Shown here piece by piece: positions 17,591-26,548 of a stretch of 64,000 bases of DNA. The stretch is taken from contig NZ_FOBU01000005.1 in assembly GCF_900109915.1 (NCBI RefSeq), forward strand, positions 62,001-126,000, in the 5' to 3' direction. Under the pieces are notes generated by a model. The model did not search any database and had not been told where the DNA came from. It saw nothing but the letters and a program-made list of their open reading frames with translations. The position numbers and the translations under genes were made by a program. This DNA comes from Luteibacter sp. UNCMF331Sha3.1. GTDB lineage: Bacteria > Pseudomonadota > Gammaproteobacteria > Xanthomonadales > Rhodanobacteraceae. How positions within the stretch are numbered: position 1 is the first letter of the stretch; every line of letters starts with the position of its first letter.

Positions 17591-17617
17591 TAGGGGACGG
17601 CGTGAGCGCCGTCCCTA
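17591..17617. other. Strong hairpin downstream of plsB
   Basis: TAGGG-G-ACGGCG pairs with CGCCGTCCCTA around a TGAG loop: 11 base pairs with one bulged G. No long T-run follows (AAACTTT). It may be a transcription end for plsB or a REP-like palindrome. It lies 37 bases before the start of the large toxin-like gene. Confidence 0.5.
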
Positions 17618-17653
17618 AACTTTGCGGCGAATCAATCACGCAAAGGATCGCTC

Positions 17654-20600
17654 TTGGACATGCTCCCCCCGCAGGCGCCGCCTGCACACACCCAGGCCAT
17701 CTACCAGCAAGCCGAACAGGCCTTCGACCGCGTCGTCGCCCTACAGGGCTGGCTCGCCACCGAGCACGCCGCGCTGCCGGGCATGCCCGCCGACGCCTCG
17801 CTCACCACGTTCCTCGGCGCACTGGACGGCTACTGGAACGCCGCGCCATCGCAGGTGTCGACCGATCCGTCGCGGCGCCAGGCGGTCGCGACGCGCGTTG
17901 CCGCGGCGGCGCGCGATCTCGCGACACTCGCGCATGAGGACGGCACGATGGACACCTCGCTGCGCGACCTCGCGCGTGCGGTGACGGCCCCCGGTGGCAC
18001 CCTTCCTGCGAGCCTCCGCGTGCACGAAGCGCTGTTCGCCGGCGTTCCCTACGCGGGCGTGCTGCTCGTGCAAGACGCGACGCAGGGCGAGCGCGTGCTC
18101 GCTTTCTTCACCGATCACGGCTGGGAGACATTCGACGACCTCGCCGCCGCGCGGCAGGCCCTCGAATCGCGTGCGCGTGCCGCGCTCGTGACGTCGGCCG
18201 ATCTCCCCGGCATCGCGCGCCAGCACCTGACGAATCTCGACGCGACGCCGTTCGTCGGCACGCGCCCCGTCGACGGCGACGCGTTCGCGACGCTCGTGGA
18301 TCGCCTCGTGGCGATGCAGAAGGACAAGCTCGCGCAGGCATGGTTCGAAGCCGGCCTCGATAGCGACGCCCGACGCGCCACCGACCGGGCGGACGCGGTC
18401 GCCGACATCCTGGCGAGCGACCGCATTTTCGATGCGGCCGCCGCGCTGGCCGCGCGCCAGGAACGGCTGGCGGAGGCGATCAGCGAACAGCGCCTTGCAC
18501 GGGTGCCGGCGAATGTCGCAGACGACTGGCGTCAGGCGAAGGACGACTACGTGACGTTGCAACAATCCATCGCGCGACGCGCGACGCAAGGCTATGCCGC
18601 ACCCGTCATGGGTCTCGCGGCGTTCACGCGGCACGTGCTGGACGAACGCCTGCGCGCGCTCGGCGTCACGCAGTCGGCCGCCGACATCGCCATCGACATC
18701 GAGAATTACCACCGCTTCCTGCCGCAGGCCGTCGTCGACCTCTTCGCGGACGCGAAGCCACCGTCGATGACCCTCGTCGACCTGGCGTATCGCAACATCG
18801 GTACCGACGACCCGGTGCGCCTGACGGCGACCGACACGCAAGGCGGCGTCATCGCCGCGCTCGACGACGCGACATTGCGGCGACTCGTGCGGGAGGCGAA
18901 CGTGCACGTGCGCTATCCCGCGTACGTCGACCTCGAACTGCGCACCGGATCCAACGCCCCGGACCGTCGCGATCCCGTGTCCGTGCTGCAGCGGGCCCGG
19001 ATGCGTCTGCTCGCGAACGAGGCACGGCTGTCGTACTACCTCGACGGCGAACCGCGCTCGTTCCGCCGCGAGCGCACGGAGCGCGGCTTCCGCTGGGTCG
19101 AGGCCGTGCTGGACGCGCCGACCCTCGCCGCGCGCGCCCGCGTCGAGGGCCACGCCATTCACGTGAGCCAGCTTACCTACCGGGGCGCGCCGCTGCGCGA
19201 TGTACTACTGATCGGCGCGCGCGATCCGCGAAGCGTGCCGTCCGTCGTGCTCTACACGCCGGACGCGCCCGACGGCATCACGTTCCGCGAATTCAACGAC
19301 CGGCAGGAGGCCGGCCGGAAGTTTCTCTACGATCCGGCGTTCTCCGACTACCTGCTCGACCGCCTGCCGATGGATCACGCCGTCGTCCGATCCAACGGAA
19401 CGCGCGCCTTCGCGGGCGATCGCCTCGCGAACTGGGTGCTCGGCTCGGGAGACACCGGCAACTACACCTTTACCGCCGAGCCGTTCGCCGAACGTCATGT
19501 GGAGGGCGACGTCTTCGCGACCCTGTATGAGACCGACACCCAACTGGGCCTGTACAACGCCCGCGCCCTCACCACCGGCACGGACGATGCGCAGTCGCGC
19601 TGGATCGACGAATACCAGCGCAAGATGGTGGCGAACGTGGCCCGCGTGGTCGTCGACGTCGTGACCGCCCCGATCCACTCGGCGGCAGCGGGCTGGCGCC
19701 TTTACGACAGCGTCAAGGCGGGCGATACGACCCAGAGCTTCGTCGACTTCACGCAGTTCTACGTGGCGTCGCTCTGGGCCGCGCCGGGCGTGCACCACTT
19801 CGCACGCACCGGCATGGGCCGTGGCCTGGTCGCCGGTCGGTTCCGCGCCGCGGGCACGCTCGTCGACGCACGCGCCGCCGCGCCGCAGAAGGTGGTCTTC
19901 GAATCGAAATACGCCGCGCAGGGCGTGCGCAAGGCGGGTCGCGCGAGCGACGAGGGCATCTACACGATCGGCGACGCACGCTACATCGAGCACGACGGAA
20001 AGCTCTACGGCGTCCGCTTCGACACCGACTACGGCACGTGGCGCCTGGCACGCCCGCAGAGCGGGCCGGGCGGCTGGGGCCCCGCCATCGAGCGCACGGC
20101 GATGGGCCACTGGGCGTTTCACCGCGTCGGCCTGCGCGGCGGTTCGGGGCGCGGCGCGGCGGGTGGCCGCAGCCGCCAGGTCGATACCTTCGACGAATTC
20201 GTGGACGAGGCGGAACGTGCGTTCCCGGACCCGGTCGAGCGCGAGCGCGTGATGGGCCAGATGCGCAGGGAGCTCACGGAAAACATCCCGGCGACGATCA
20301 CCGGCGAGCAGCGCGCCCGCTGGGCCGCGGCCTGCGAGCGTGCGCGGATGCGCGCACCGAATCGCCTTCCGCTGATGGATAGCGTGCCCCGCTCGGTCGG
20401 TCAGGACCTCACCACGGCTCCGCTCCCGCCAGGGATCCGGCGCGTTCCGGACGCGGAAGTACCCTCGACGCTGTACTTCTACGACCGCCTGCCGTTCAAG
20501 AACAGCCGCCTGATAAGGAGCATCTACCGCCCCAACGAAGGCTACTCCAACAACTCCGGCAGTATCCGGGTCCAGATGATCGCCGATGGCATGCCCGGCG

Positions 20601-20884
20601 TGCGGGCCACCACGGTGGCGCCCGACGCGCCGGTCGCCCAGATCGAGACCGCCATGGGCTTCGCCCCCCGGTCCGTGGCGCGAAAGCAGAGCTTCTCGGT
20701 CGAGTTCCGGACCCGTGAACTCACGCAGACGATGCCCGACCAGACTGCGCCGAAGGTGCACGTCTACGCGCCCACGAACGGGCCGGCCGGCACCTATTAC
20801 CTGGTGCCGGTGGACGGGAGCGACGAGATCCGTATCAACTTCTTCGACGTGCAGAAGTACCTCCCCGGCGGTGGCGCCCACTGA
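17654..20884 (+). CDS. Large toxin/effector-like protein (resembles DUF6543 dermonecrotic-toxin family)
   Basis: This 1,076-residue protein has no signal peptide. The architecture resembles large Pseudomonas proteins annotated as dermonecrotic-toxin-domain (DUF6543) proteins. It has a long helical N-terminal half, a mid-region membrane-like helix pair (about 655-690 and 695-720) and a segment DARYIEHDGKLYGVRFD followed by VGLRGG near 830. The C-terminal 170 residues (after about 900) are separate and unrecognised. The best start is TTG at 17654, with AAAGGA 6 bases upstream; the ATG at 17660 is the alternative, 12 bases from AAAGGA. No immunity-type gene lies beside it, so a eukaryotic target is more likely than an interbacterial one. 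Delivery route is unknown. Confidence 0.6.
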   Translation: MDMLPPQAPPAHTQAIYQQAEQAFDRVVALQGWLATEHAALPGMPADASLTTFLGALDGYWNAAPSQVSTDPSRRQAVATRVAAAARDLATLAHEDGTMDTSLRDLARAVTAPGGTLPASLRVHEALFAGVPYAGVLLVQDATQGERVLAFFTDHGWETFDDLAAARQALESRARAALVTSADLPGIARQHLTNLDATPFVGTRPVDGDAFATLVDRLVAMQKDKLAQAWFEAGLDSDARRATDRADAVADILASDRIFDAAAALAARQERLAEAISEQRLARVPANVADDWRQAKDDYVTLQQSIARRATQGYAAPVMGLAAFTRHVLDERLRALGVTQSAADIAIDIENYHRFLPQAVVDLFADAKPPSMTLVDLAYRNIGTDDPVRLTATDTQGGVIAALDDATLRRLVREANVHVRYPAYVDLELRTGSNAPDRRDPVSVLQRARMRLLANEARLSYYLDGEPRSFRRERTERGFRWVEAVLDAPTLAARARVEGHAIHVSQLTYRGAPLRDVLLIGARDPRSVPSVVLYTPDAPDGITFREFNDRQEAGRKFLYDPAFSDYLLDRLPMDHAVVRSNGTRAFAGDRLANWVLGSGDTGNYTFTAEPFAERHVEGDVFATLYETDTQLGLYNARALTTGTDDAQSRWIDEYQRKMVANVARVVVDVVTAPIHSAAAGWRLYDSVKAGDTTQSFVDFTQFYVASLWAAPGVHHFARTGMGRGLVAGRFRAAGTLVDARAAAPQKVVFESKYAAQGVRKAGRASDEGIYTIGDARYIEHDGKLYGVRFDTDYGTWRLARPQSGPGGWGPAIERTAMGHWAFHRVGLRGGSGRGAAGGRSRQVDTFDEFVDEAERAFPDPVERERVMGQMRRELTENIPATITGEQRARWAAACERARMRAPNRLPLMDSVPRSVGQDLTTAPLPPGIRRVPDAEVPSTLYFYDRLPFKNSRLIRSIYRPNEGYSNNSGSIRVQMIADGMPGVRATTVAPDAPVAQIETAMGFAPRSVARKQSFSVEFRTRELTQTMPDQTAPKVHVYAPTNGPAGTYYLVPVDGSDEIRINFFDVQKYLPGGGAH

Positions 20885-20938
20885 CGGACCGACGTGAGGA
20901 AGCTGCGGGCGGGTGGGTTTTGGAGATACCATCCGGGA

Positions 20939-21688
20939 ATGGATTCCCAGAAAACCACCCATTTCGGCTTCCGCGACGTTCCCCTCGCCGACAAGCAGAA
21001 GCTCGTCGGCGAGGTCTTCACCTCCGTCGCGCGCAACTACGACCTGATGAACGACCTGATGTCGTTCGGCATCCACCGGCTGTGGAAGCGCCATTTCGTG
21101 GCCGTCAGCGGTGTCCGCCGCGGCGACCGCGTCCTCGATCTGGCGGGCGGCACCGGCGATATCGCGGCGCTGCTGAAGCCGGTCGTCGGCGACGAGGGCG
21201 AAGTGGTGGTCGGCGACATCAACGCGGCCATGCTCGGCGTCGGCCGCGACCGCCTGACCGACCGCGGCCTCGTGGCGGGCCTGCGCTGGGCCCAGATGAA
21301 CGCCGAAATGCTGCCCTTCCCGGACAACAGCTTCGACGCCGTCACCATCGCCTTCGGTCTGCGCAACGTCACGGACAAGGACAAGGCGCTGGCGGACATG
21401 CACCGCATCCTCAAGCCCGGCGGCCGTGCCCTCGTGCTGGAATTCTCGAAGGTGCAGAGTCCCTTGCTGTCGAAGCTCTACGACGTGCATTCGTTCAAGA
21501 TCCTGCCCCGCCTCGGCCGCCTGTTCGCCAACGACGCGGACAGCTACCAGTACCTCGCCGAATCGATCCGCAAGCATCCCGACCAGGAAACCCTGAAAGG
21601 CATGATGCTCAACGCGGGTTTCGGTCACGTCGAAGTGCGCAACCTAACCAGCGGCATCGTGGCGATCCACCGCGCCTACAAGCTCTGA
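20939..21688 (+). CDS. ubiE: Ubiquinone/menaquinone biosynthesis C-methyltransferase UbiE
   Basis: This 249-residue SAM-dependent methyltransferase methylates the quinone ring in ubiquinone (and menaquinone) synthesis. The N-terminal block [19 protein letters not shown] is typical, SAM motif I is LDLAGGTGD at 66-74, and the UbiE signature includes [23 protein letters not shown]-type residues. The start at 20939 is supported by homology, and a -10-like TACCAT ends 6 bases upstream (possible leaderless start). The longer frame from 20894 lacks conservation. It is separate from the ubiJ-ubiB pair at 47.8 kb. Confidence 0.96.
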   Translation: MDSQKTTHFGFRDVPLADKQKLVGEVFTSVARNYDLMNDLMSFGIHRLWKRHFVAVSGVRRGDRVLDLAGGTGDIAALLKPVVGDEGEVVVGDINAAMLGVGRDRLTDRGLVAGLRWAQMNAEMLPFPDNSFDAVTIAFGLRNVTDKDKALADMHRILKPGGRALVLEFSKVQSPLLSKLYDVHSFKILPRLGRLFANDADSYQYLAESIRKHPDQETLKGMMLNAGFGHVEVRNLTSGIVAIHRAYKL

Positions 21689-21745
21689 CCCGTCCGGGGT
21701 CCCGTCGGTGGCATACTCGGGACTTCTCCCGTACGGAACCTTGCG

Positions 21746-23596
21746 ATGCGTCTGCTTCCCGTCGTTGCCCTGGCCATGGCGTTCCCCGCCGTGGCATTCG
21801 CGGCCGATCCGCACTCCTACGCCCAGCCCGACGCGGTGCGCGTCACCCACCTCGACCTCGATCTGAAGCTCGACTTCGCCAGGCGTGAACTCGCGGGCAA
21901 CGCCACGCTGAAGCTCGACTGGAAGGATGCGAAGGCGAAGGACCTCGTGCTCGATACGCGCGACCTGAAGATCGCCGGCGTCGAGGCCGTGGACGCCGCT
22001 GGCAAGGCGTCGCCGCTGCGCTTCGCCCTTGCGCCGCGCGACAAGGAGCTCGGCTCGAAGCTCACGATCCAGGCGCCGGCGCATCCGGCCAGCGTGCGCA
22101 TCGCGTACACCACCGTGCCCGAAGCCTCGGGCCTGCAGTGGCTGACGCCGGAACAGACGGCCGACAAGAAGCAGCCGTTCATGTTCTCGCAGTCGGAATC
22201 GATCCACGCGCGTTCGTGGGTGCCGTTGCAGGATTCGCCCGCCATCCGCTTCACCTACGACGCGCACGTCAGCGCGCCGAAGGACGTCCGCGTCGTGATG
22301 AGCGCGATCAACGATGCGAAGCACCCGCTGGACGGCGACTTCCGCTTCGACCAGCCGCACCCGATCCCGTCGTACCTGCTCGCCATCGCGGCGGGCGACA
22401 TTGCCGTGAAGGAAACCGGTCCGCGCAGCGCGGTGTATGCCGAGCCCAGCGTCGTCGGCAAGGCCGCGAACGAATCCGAAGACACCGAGAAGCTGATCGA
22501 GACGACGGAGAAGCTCTACGGTCCGTACGCGTGGGGCCGCTACGACATCCTCGTGCTGCCGCCGTCGTTCCCGTTCGGCGGCATGGAGAATCCGAACATG
22601 ACGTTCGCGACGCCCACCGTGCTCGTGGGCGACAAGAGCCTCGTATCGCTGGTGTCGCACGAGCTCGCGCACTCGTGGTCGGGCAACCTCGTCACCAGTG
22701 CCGCGTGGCGCGACATCTGGTTGAACGAAGGCTTCACCACCTATGTGCAGGGCCGCATCACCGAGGCCGTCTACGGCAAGTCGCTCGCCGACGAGGAAGC
22801 CCTCCTCTCCGCGCGTGAGTTGCAGAAGACCATCGGCGACATGTCGCCCAACACGCAGCGCCTGACGCCCGAGGCACGCGGCGTCGGTGCCGACGACTCG
22901 CTCTCCTCGGTGGCGTACGACAAGGGTTCTTGGTTCCTTCGCACGCTGGAACAGCGCTTCGGTCGCGAGACGTTCGACGCCTATCTGAAGGGCTATTTCG
23001 CGCACTTCGCGTTCCAGAGCATCGACACCGACACGATGTTCGCTTACCTGAAGGCGAATTTGCTCGACAAATATCCGGGCAAGATGAGCGAGGCCGAAGC
23101 ACGCGCGTGGATCTGGCAGCCGGGCATTCCGAAGGATGCGCCGTTGCCGTCGTCGCCGCGTTTCGACGGCATCGACGCACAGCGGGAGGCCTTCCTCGGC
23201 GGCAAGCTCGCCGCGGACAAACTCGACGCGAAGACGTGGAACACGCAGGAGTGGATGTACTTCCTCGACCGACTGCCCGACGCGCCGCCGCTGGCGAAGA
23301 TGAAGGAGATCGACGCCGCCTGGCATCTCACCGGCACGCCCAACGCCGAGATCGGCATGCGCTGGTACGCGCACGCCATCGCCGCCGGCGACAAGGACGT
23401 ATGGCCCGCGGCCGCCGAGCACATGACGCGCATCGGCCGCCTCTATCTCACCACGCCCGTGTATCGTGCGTTCGCCCGCACGCCGGAAGGCCTCGCGTTC
23501 GCGAAGGCCACCTACGCGAAGGCGAAGAGCGGCTACCACCCGATGACCCAGCAGGCCGTCGAGCGCATCCTCGCCGGCAAGGCCCGCAAGAAGTAA
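21746..23596 (+). CDS. M1 family zinc aminopeptidase (leukotriene A4 hydrolase-like), exported
   Basis: This 616-residue protein has an N-terminal signal peptide (cleavage near AFA-AD, residues 19-20). The gluzincin catalytic core has the GGMEN substrate-binding motif at 278-282 and the zinc motif HELAH at 305-309, with the third ligand glutamate in NEGFT about 18 residues later. It has the length and C-terminal helical HEAT-like domain of LTA4 hydrolase / cold-active aminopeptidases, and is shorter than PepN (about 870). It would act in the periplasm on peptide N-termini. A perfect 10-bp hairpin follows at 23630. Confidence 0.92.
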   Translation: MRLLPVVALAMAFPAVAFAADPHSYAQPDAVRVTHLDLDLKLDFARRELAGNATLKLDWKDAKAKDLVLDTRDLKIAGVEAVDAAGKASPLRFALAPRDKELGSKLTIQAPAHPASVRIAYTTVPEASGLQWLTPEQTADKKQPFMFSQSESIHARSWVPLQDSPAIRFTYDAHVSAPKDVRVVMSAINDAKHPLDGDFRFDQPHPIPSYLLAIAAGDIAVKETGPRSAVYAEPSVVGKAANESEDTEKLIETTEKLYGPYAWGRYDILVLPPSFPFGGMENPNMTFATPTVLVGDKSLVSLVSHELAHSWSGNLVTSAAWRDIWLNEGFTTYVQGRITEAVYGKSLADEEALLSARELQKTIGDMSPNTQRLTPEARGVGADDSLSSVAYDKGSWFLRTLEQRFGRETFDAYLKGYFAHFAFQSIDTDTMFAYLKANLLDKYPGKMSEAEARAWIWQPGIPKDAPLPSSPRFDGIDAQREAFLGGKLAADKLDAKTWNTQEWMYFLDRLPDAPPLAKMKEIDAAWHLTGTPNAEIGMRWYAHAIAAGDKDVWPAAAEHMTRIGRLYLTTPVYRAFARTPEGLAFAKATYAKAKSGYHPMTQQAVERILAGKARKK

Positions 23597-23629
23597 CGCC
23601 CGGGACATCCCGGGGTTGCAACCCTCCGA

Positions 23630-23654
23630 GACGCCCCGCATCTTGCGGGGCGTC
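23630..23654 (+). terminator. Hairpin after the M1 peptidase gene
   Basis: GACGCCCCGC (23630-23639) and GCGGGGCGTC (23645-23654) form a perfect 10-bp stem around ATCTT. No T-run follows, so it may be a weak terminator or a leader hairpin of the hydrolase gene that starts 24 bases later. Confidence 0.5.
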
Positions 23655-23678
23655 TACCGTTCGGAAAGCAGCTCAACC

Positions 23679-24677
23679 ATGGCCAAGACCCCTACCCTCG
23701 CCTCCTCCGACCTGCGCCCGCTGTGGCAGCGCCTGTTGCTGCGCCGGCTGAAATTCATCGTGGTCGTGGCGCTGGTGCTCGGTCTCGGCGCCGGCCTCGT
23801 CTATCTCTTCGCACCCTCGTTGCTGCTCAAGGCGGATGCCGCGCGGCAGGCCATGAGCGCGCATCTGGAAAAGAAGACGATCGTCGCCGGCGACACGACG
23901 TGGTCGTATTACGAGGGCGGCAGCGGCCCCACGATCGTGCTGTTGCACGGCTTCGCCGCGAACAAGGAAACATGGCTCGAAACGGCCAAGGCGCTGGGCG
24001 AGCATTTCCACCTGATCATTCCCGACCTGCCGGGCTGGGGCGATTCGTCGCGTAGCGATCGCGGCGATTACGGCATCCCGCAGCAGGCCGCGCGTCTCGA
24101 AGCGTTCGCGGCGGCGGTCGGCGCGCAGCGTTTCCTGCTCGTCGGCCAGTCGATGGGTGGCGCCATCGCCGGCGTGTACGCGGGACAGCATCCCGAACGC
24201 GTCGCCAGCCTGGTATTGATGAGCTCGCTCGGGCTCACGTTCAAGGACAACGACTTCACCCGCGACGTGAAGGCCGGCAGGAATCCGTTCCTGCTCGACG
24301 ATCGCAAGGATCTCGAGGCGTTGCTGGCGCGCATCTTCGTCACGCCGCCGCATCTTCCGGGCCGCATCGAGGATGCACTCGTCGCGCGCAATCGCAAGGA
24401 CCACGCCTTCATCGCGCGCACGTTCGACGAACTGAAACAGCCTGCACAGGCCTACGCGCTCGACCCGGTCATCGGCACCCTGCCGATGCCTGTGCTCGGC
24501 CTGTGGTGCCGCGAGGACAAGATCATCGACGTGTCCGCGCTCGACACGCTGCGCGCGGGGCTGAAGAGCTCGCCGTCGATCGGCGCGACCGTACTCAACG
24601 GCTGCAACCACATGCCGATGCTGGAAAAGCCGGAGGACACGGCGCGCATCATCACGGGCTTCGCACTGGCGCATTGA
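23679..24677 (+). CDS. Membrane-anchored alpha/beta hydrolase
   Basis: This 332-residue protein has an uncleaved N-terminal helix at about 26-46. The alpha/beta-hydrolase fold has an oxyanion motif LLHGFAANKETW (88-99) and the nucleophile elbow GQSMGG (Ser158). A late Asp near DKIIDVS and a His in NGCNHMPML complete a plausible triad. It resembles lipase/esterase proteins such as the Moraxella-type lipase 3 or MhpC-like hydrolases. The substrate is unknown. The frame is open upstream, but the ATG at 23679 gives the clean membrane anchor. Confidence 0.82.
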   Translation: MAKTPTLASSDLRPLWQRLLLRRLKFIVVVALVLGLGAGLVYLFAPSLLLKADAARQAMSAHLEKKTIVAGDTTWSYYEGGSGPTIVLLHGFAANKETWLETAKALGEHFHLIIPDLPGWGDSSRSDRGDYGIPQQAARLEAFAAAVGAQRFLLVGQSMGGAIAGVYAGQHPERVASLVLMSSLGLTFKDNDFTRDVKAGRNPFLLDDRKDLEALLARIFVTPPHLPGRIEDALVARNRKDHAFIARTFDELKQPAQAYALDPVIGTLPMPVLGLWCREDKIIDVSALDTLRAGLKSSPSIGATVLNGCNHMPMLEKPEDTARIITGFALAH

Positions 24678-24685
24678 ACGCTCGA

Positions 24686-24711
24686 GCAGGAGCCGCCGTA
24701 GCGGCTCCTGC
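24686..24711. terminator. Bidirectional hairpin between convergent genes (REP-like)
   Basis: GCAGGAGCCGC (24686-24696) and GCGGCTCCTGC (24701-24711) form a perfect 11-bp stem around CGTA. It lies in the 46-base gap between the hydrolase and the YgjP-type gene. No T-run; the GCAGGAGC head resembles the palindrome at 178-201. Confidence 0.55.
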
Positions 24712-24723
24712 CGTGGCCGCGTT

Positions 24724-25491
24724 TCAGTCCGCCACGTCGGCGATCAGTCGATCCAGCTGCAGCTTCAGGCCGCTTCCGTTGGCGCGCAACCACCGACGCT
24801 GTTCCTTGTAGTCCGGGAACACGGCTTCCACCCAGTGCCAGAACTTCGGCGAGTGGTTGCGCACCTTGAGATGGCAAAGCTCGTGCACGAGCACGTAACG
24901 CAACGCCGCGGGCGGTGCCAGCGCAAGCGCGAGGTCGAGGTTGATCCTGTCGCGCGTATCCAGGCTACCCCACAGGCTCTTGAGCGGGCGGATGCGCAGC
25001 GCCGTCGGTGCCGCGTTGATCTGCGGAATGTACGCCGGCAGCCAGCGCGACACGTCGCGACGGATCTGCGCTTCGAAATGCGTGGCGAGCAGGCCCCGCG
25101 CGACGAGCAACGCACGCGTGTGCGGGCGCGGGATGCTGAGCACCAGCTGGCCGGGCTCGTGGTTGACGCGCGGATAAGCCCCCTCTTCCCAGTCGAGGGT
25201 GACCTCCTCGCCGCGGAAAGGGAACGTGGTGGGCACCCCTACGCGCAAGGGCGGCAGCGGTTCGGCGTCGAGGTGGAATTCGCCGAGCTTCTGCTCGAGC
25301 CAGTCGGCGTGATGACGCAGGAACGCCGTCATCTGCGCGACGTGCGTGCCGTTGGGATAGGTGAGTCGCGCGCCTTTCGGCGTCACCGTGAGCCGAAGAC
25401 GGCGCGCACGCGGGTGCGCCGCCTTCAGTACACGGATCGTGGCGCCCGTGGGGGTCGCCAGTTCCAGCCAGTTGCCTTCGTCCGATGCCAT
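24724..25491 (-). CDS. YgjP-type zinc metalloprotein (DUF45 / M48-like)
   Basis: This 255-residue cytoplasmic protein has the zinc-binding HELCHLKVRNHSPKFW motif at 203-218 (HELCH at 203-207, third ligand likely in the NHSPKFW region). This is the hallmark of the DUF45 family that includes YgjP and archaeal relatives. The C-terminal LKxxWG segment (KSLWGSLD, 171-178) is also conserved. Family members are predicted metallopeptidases; the substrate is unknown. The frame can be extended to a GTG at 25545, but the ATG at 25491 fits the family better. Confidence 0.83.
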   Translation of the reverse strand: MASDEGNWLELATPTGATIRVLKAAHPRARRLRLTVTPKGARLTYPNGTHVAQMTAFLRHHADWLEQKLGEFHLDAEPLPPLRVGVPTTFPFRGEEVTLDWEEGAYPRVNHEPGQLVLSIPRPHTRALLVARGLLATHFEAQIRRDVSRWLPAYIPQINAAPTALRIRPLKSLWGSLDTRDRINLDLALALAPPAALRYVLVHELCHLKVRNHSPKFWHWVEAVFPDYKEQRRWLRANGSGLKLQLDRLIADVAD

Positions 25492-25563
25492 GTGCCGAGT
25501 CTCGTGTCGATCCCGACGACCATCCCACCAAGCCGTGTCAGGCACTGCGACGCCGGACCGGGA

Positions 25564-26472
25564 TCACTCCGGGCGGGGCAGCGTGAACCATTCGGCGAGC
25601 TTGCCGAGAAGGCGCTCGTATTCGAGCGCCATCAGGGCGAAGTTCGCGTCCATTTCCGCAGCGGCCGATTCGGGGCTATCCGCCTGTTCGTCGAGCACGA
25701 CGTCGGTGAACTTGATTTTACGCAGGATCAGGTCTTCGCCAAGTACGAACGATATGCGGTCGTCGAACACCAGACCCAACTGGAAGACCTGCTTGCCGGT
25801 TCGCAGATGCTCCCGAATCTCATCGGTGTCGAGATCCTGCCGCCGGCACCGCGCGATGGCGCCGGAGGCCGTCGCCGGGTCTCTCAGCTCGCACTCGTCG
25901 CCCAGCGCCAGCCCCGCGGGCAGCTCGCCGGAGGCGACCCAGTGGGTCATGAGGATCCGGGGCGACTCCTCCGGGGCCAGAGGCACCGCCGGGAAGCTGC
26001 CGAGGGCCTCGCGGAGCTGGCTCAGGGTGTTCTCGGCCGACTTGCGACTGGAGGTGTCCAGCACCAGCCAGCCGTTCTTCTTGTCGACGTAGGCCTTCAT
26101 CCGCGAGCTACGCACGAAAGCGCGCGGCAGCAGCTCGTTCATGACGTCGTCCTTGATCTTCTTGCGCTCGCGGCCGCCGACCTTACGGCCTTCTTCCTCC
26201 GCGATCTTCTCCACGCGGTTGGCGAGTTCGTCGTTGACGACGGACGTCGGCAGGAGCTTATCCTCGCTGCCCACCGTGACCATCGTGTTGCGGCCGACGG
26301 AGTGCGTGAGGCTCTCTTCGTTGCGACCGAGCGGCGAGACGAAACCGCGCGTCGACAGCTCCATCGGCCCCACGGGGCGCAGACGGTGTTCGGGCAGCGC
26401 ATCGTCGAGGCGATCGAGATCGGTGGCGACAGGGTCGGAAAAACGGAACAGCGTCAGGTTTCGAAAGAACAT
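25564..26472 (-). CDS. rdgC: Recombination-associated protein RdgC
   Basis: This 302-residue RdgC is a ring-shaped DNA-binding dimer that inhibits RecA-driven strand exchange and is nucleoid-associated. The start MFFRNLTLFRF and end LALEYERLLGKLAEWF-type sequence are typical (here LMALEYERLLGKL). Length equals the E. coli protein (303). It sits on the minus strand; the aminotransferase gene ends 76 bases upstream, and the same transcript may continue from it. Confidence 0.95.
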   Translation of the reverse strand: MFFRNLTLFRFSDPVATDLDRLDDALPEHRLRPVGPMELSTRGFVSPLGRNEESLTHSVGRNTMVTVGSEDKLLPTSVVNDELANRVEKIAEEEGRKVGGRERKKIKDDVMNELLPRAFVRSSRMKAYVDKKNGWLVLDTSSRKSAENTLSQLREALGSFPAVPLAPEESPRILMTHWVASGELPAGLALGDECELRDPATASGAIARCRRQDLDTDEIREHLRTGKQVFQLGLVFDDRISFVLGEDLILRKIKFTDVVLDEQADSPESAAAEMDANFALMALEYERLLGKLAEWFTLPRPE

Positions 26473-26548
26473 CGATCGGTTGTCTCATGCGAAGTGTGGC
26501 CAGGACGGACGCCAGGGCGCCCGCCGGCGAAGGGCGATGTCGGTCGGG

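Noticed and set aside
17591-17617. Hairpin after plsB as a proven terminator
   Set aside because: The stem is strong but a T-run is missing, so it was listed only as a hairpin.
19205-21628. An 807-codon minus-strand open frame opposite the toxin-like gene and ubiE
   Set aside because: It is opposite two coding genes and lacks motifs; it is not a real overlapping gene.
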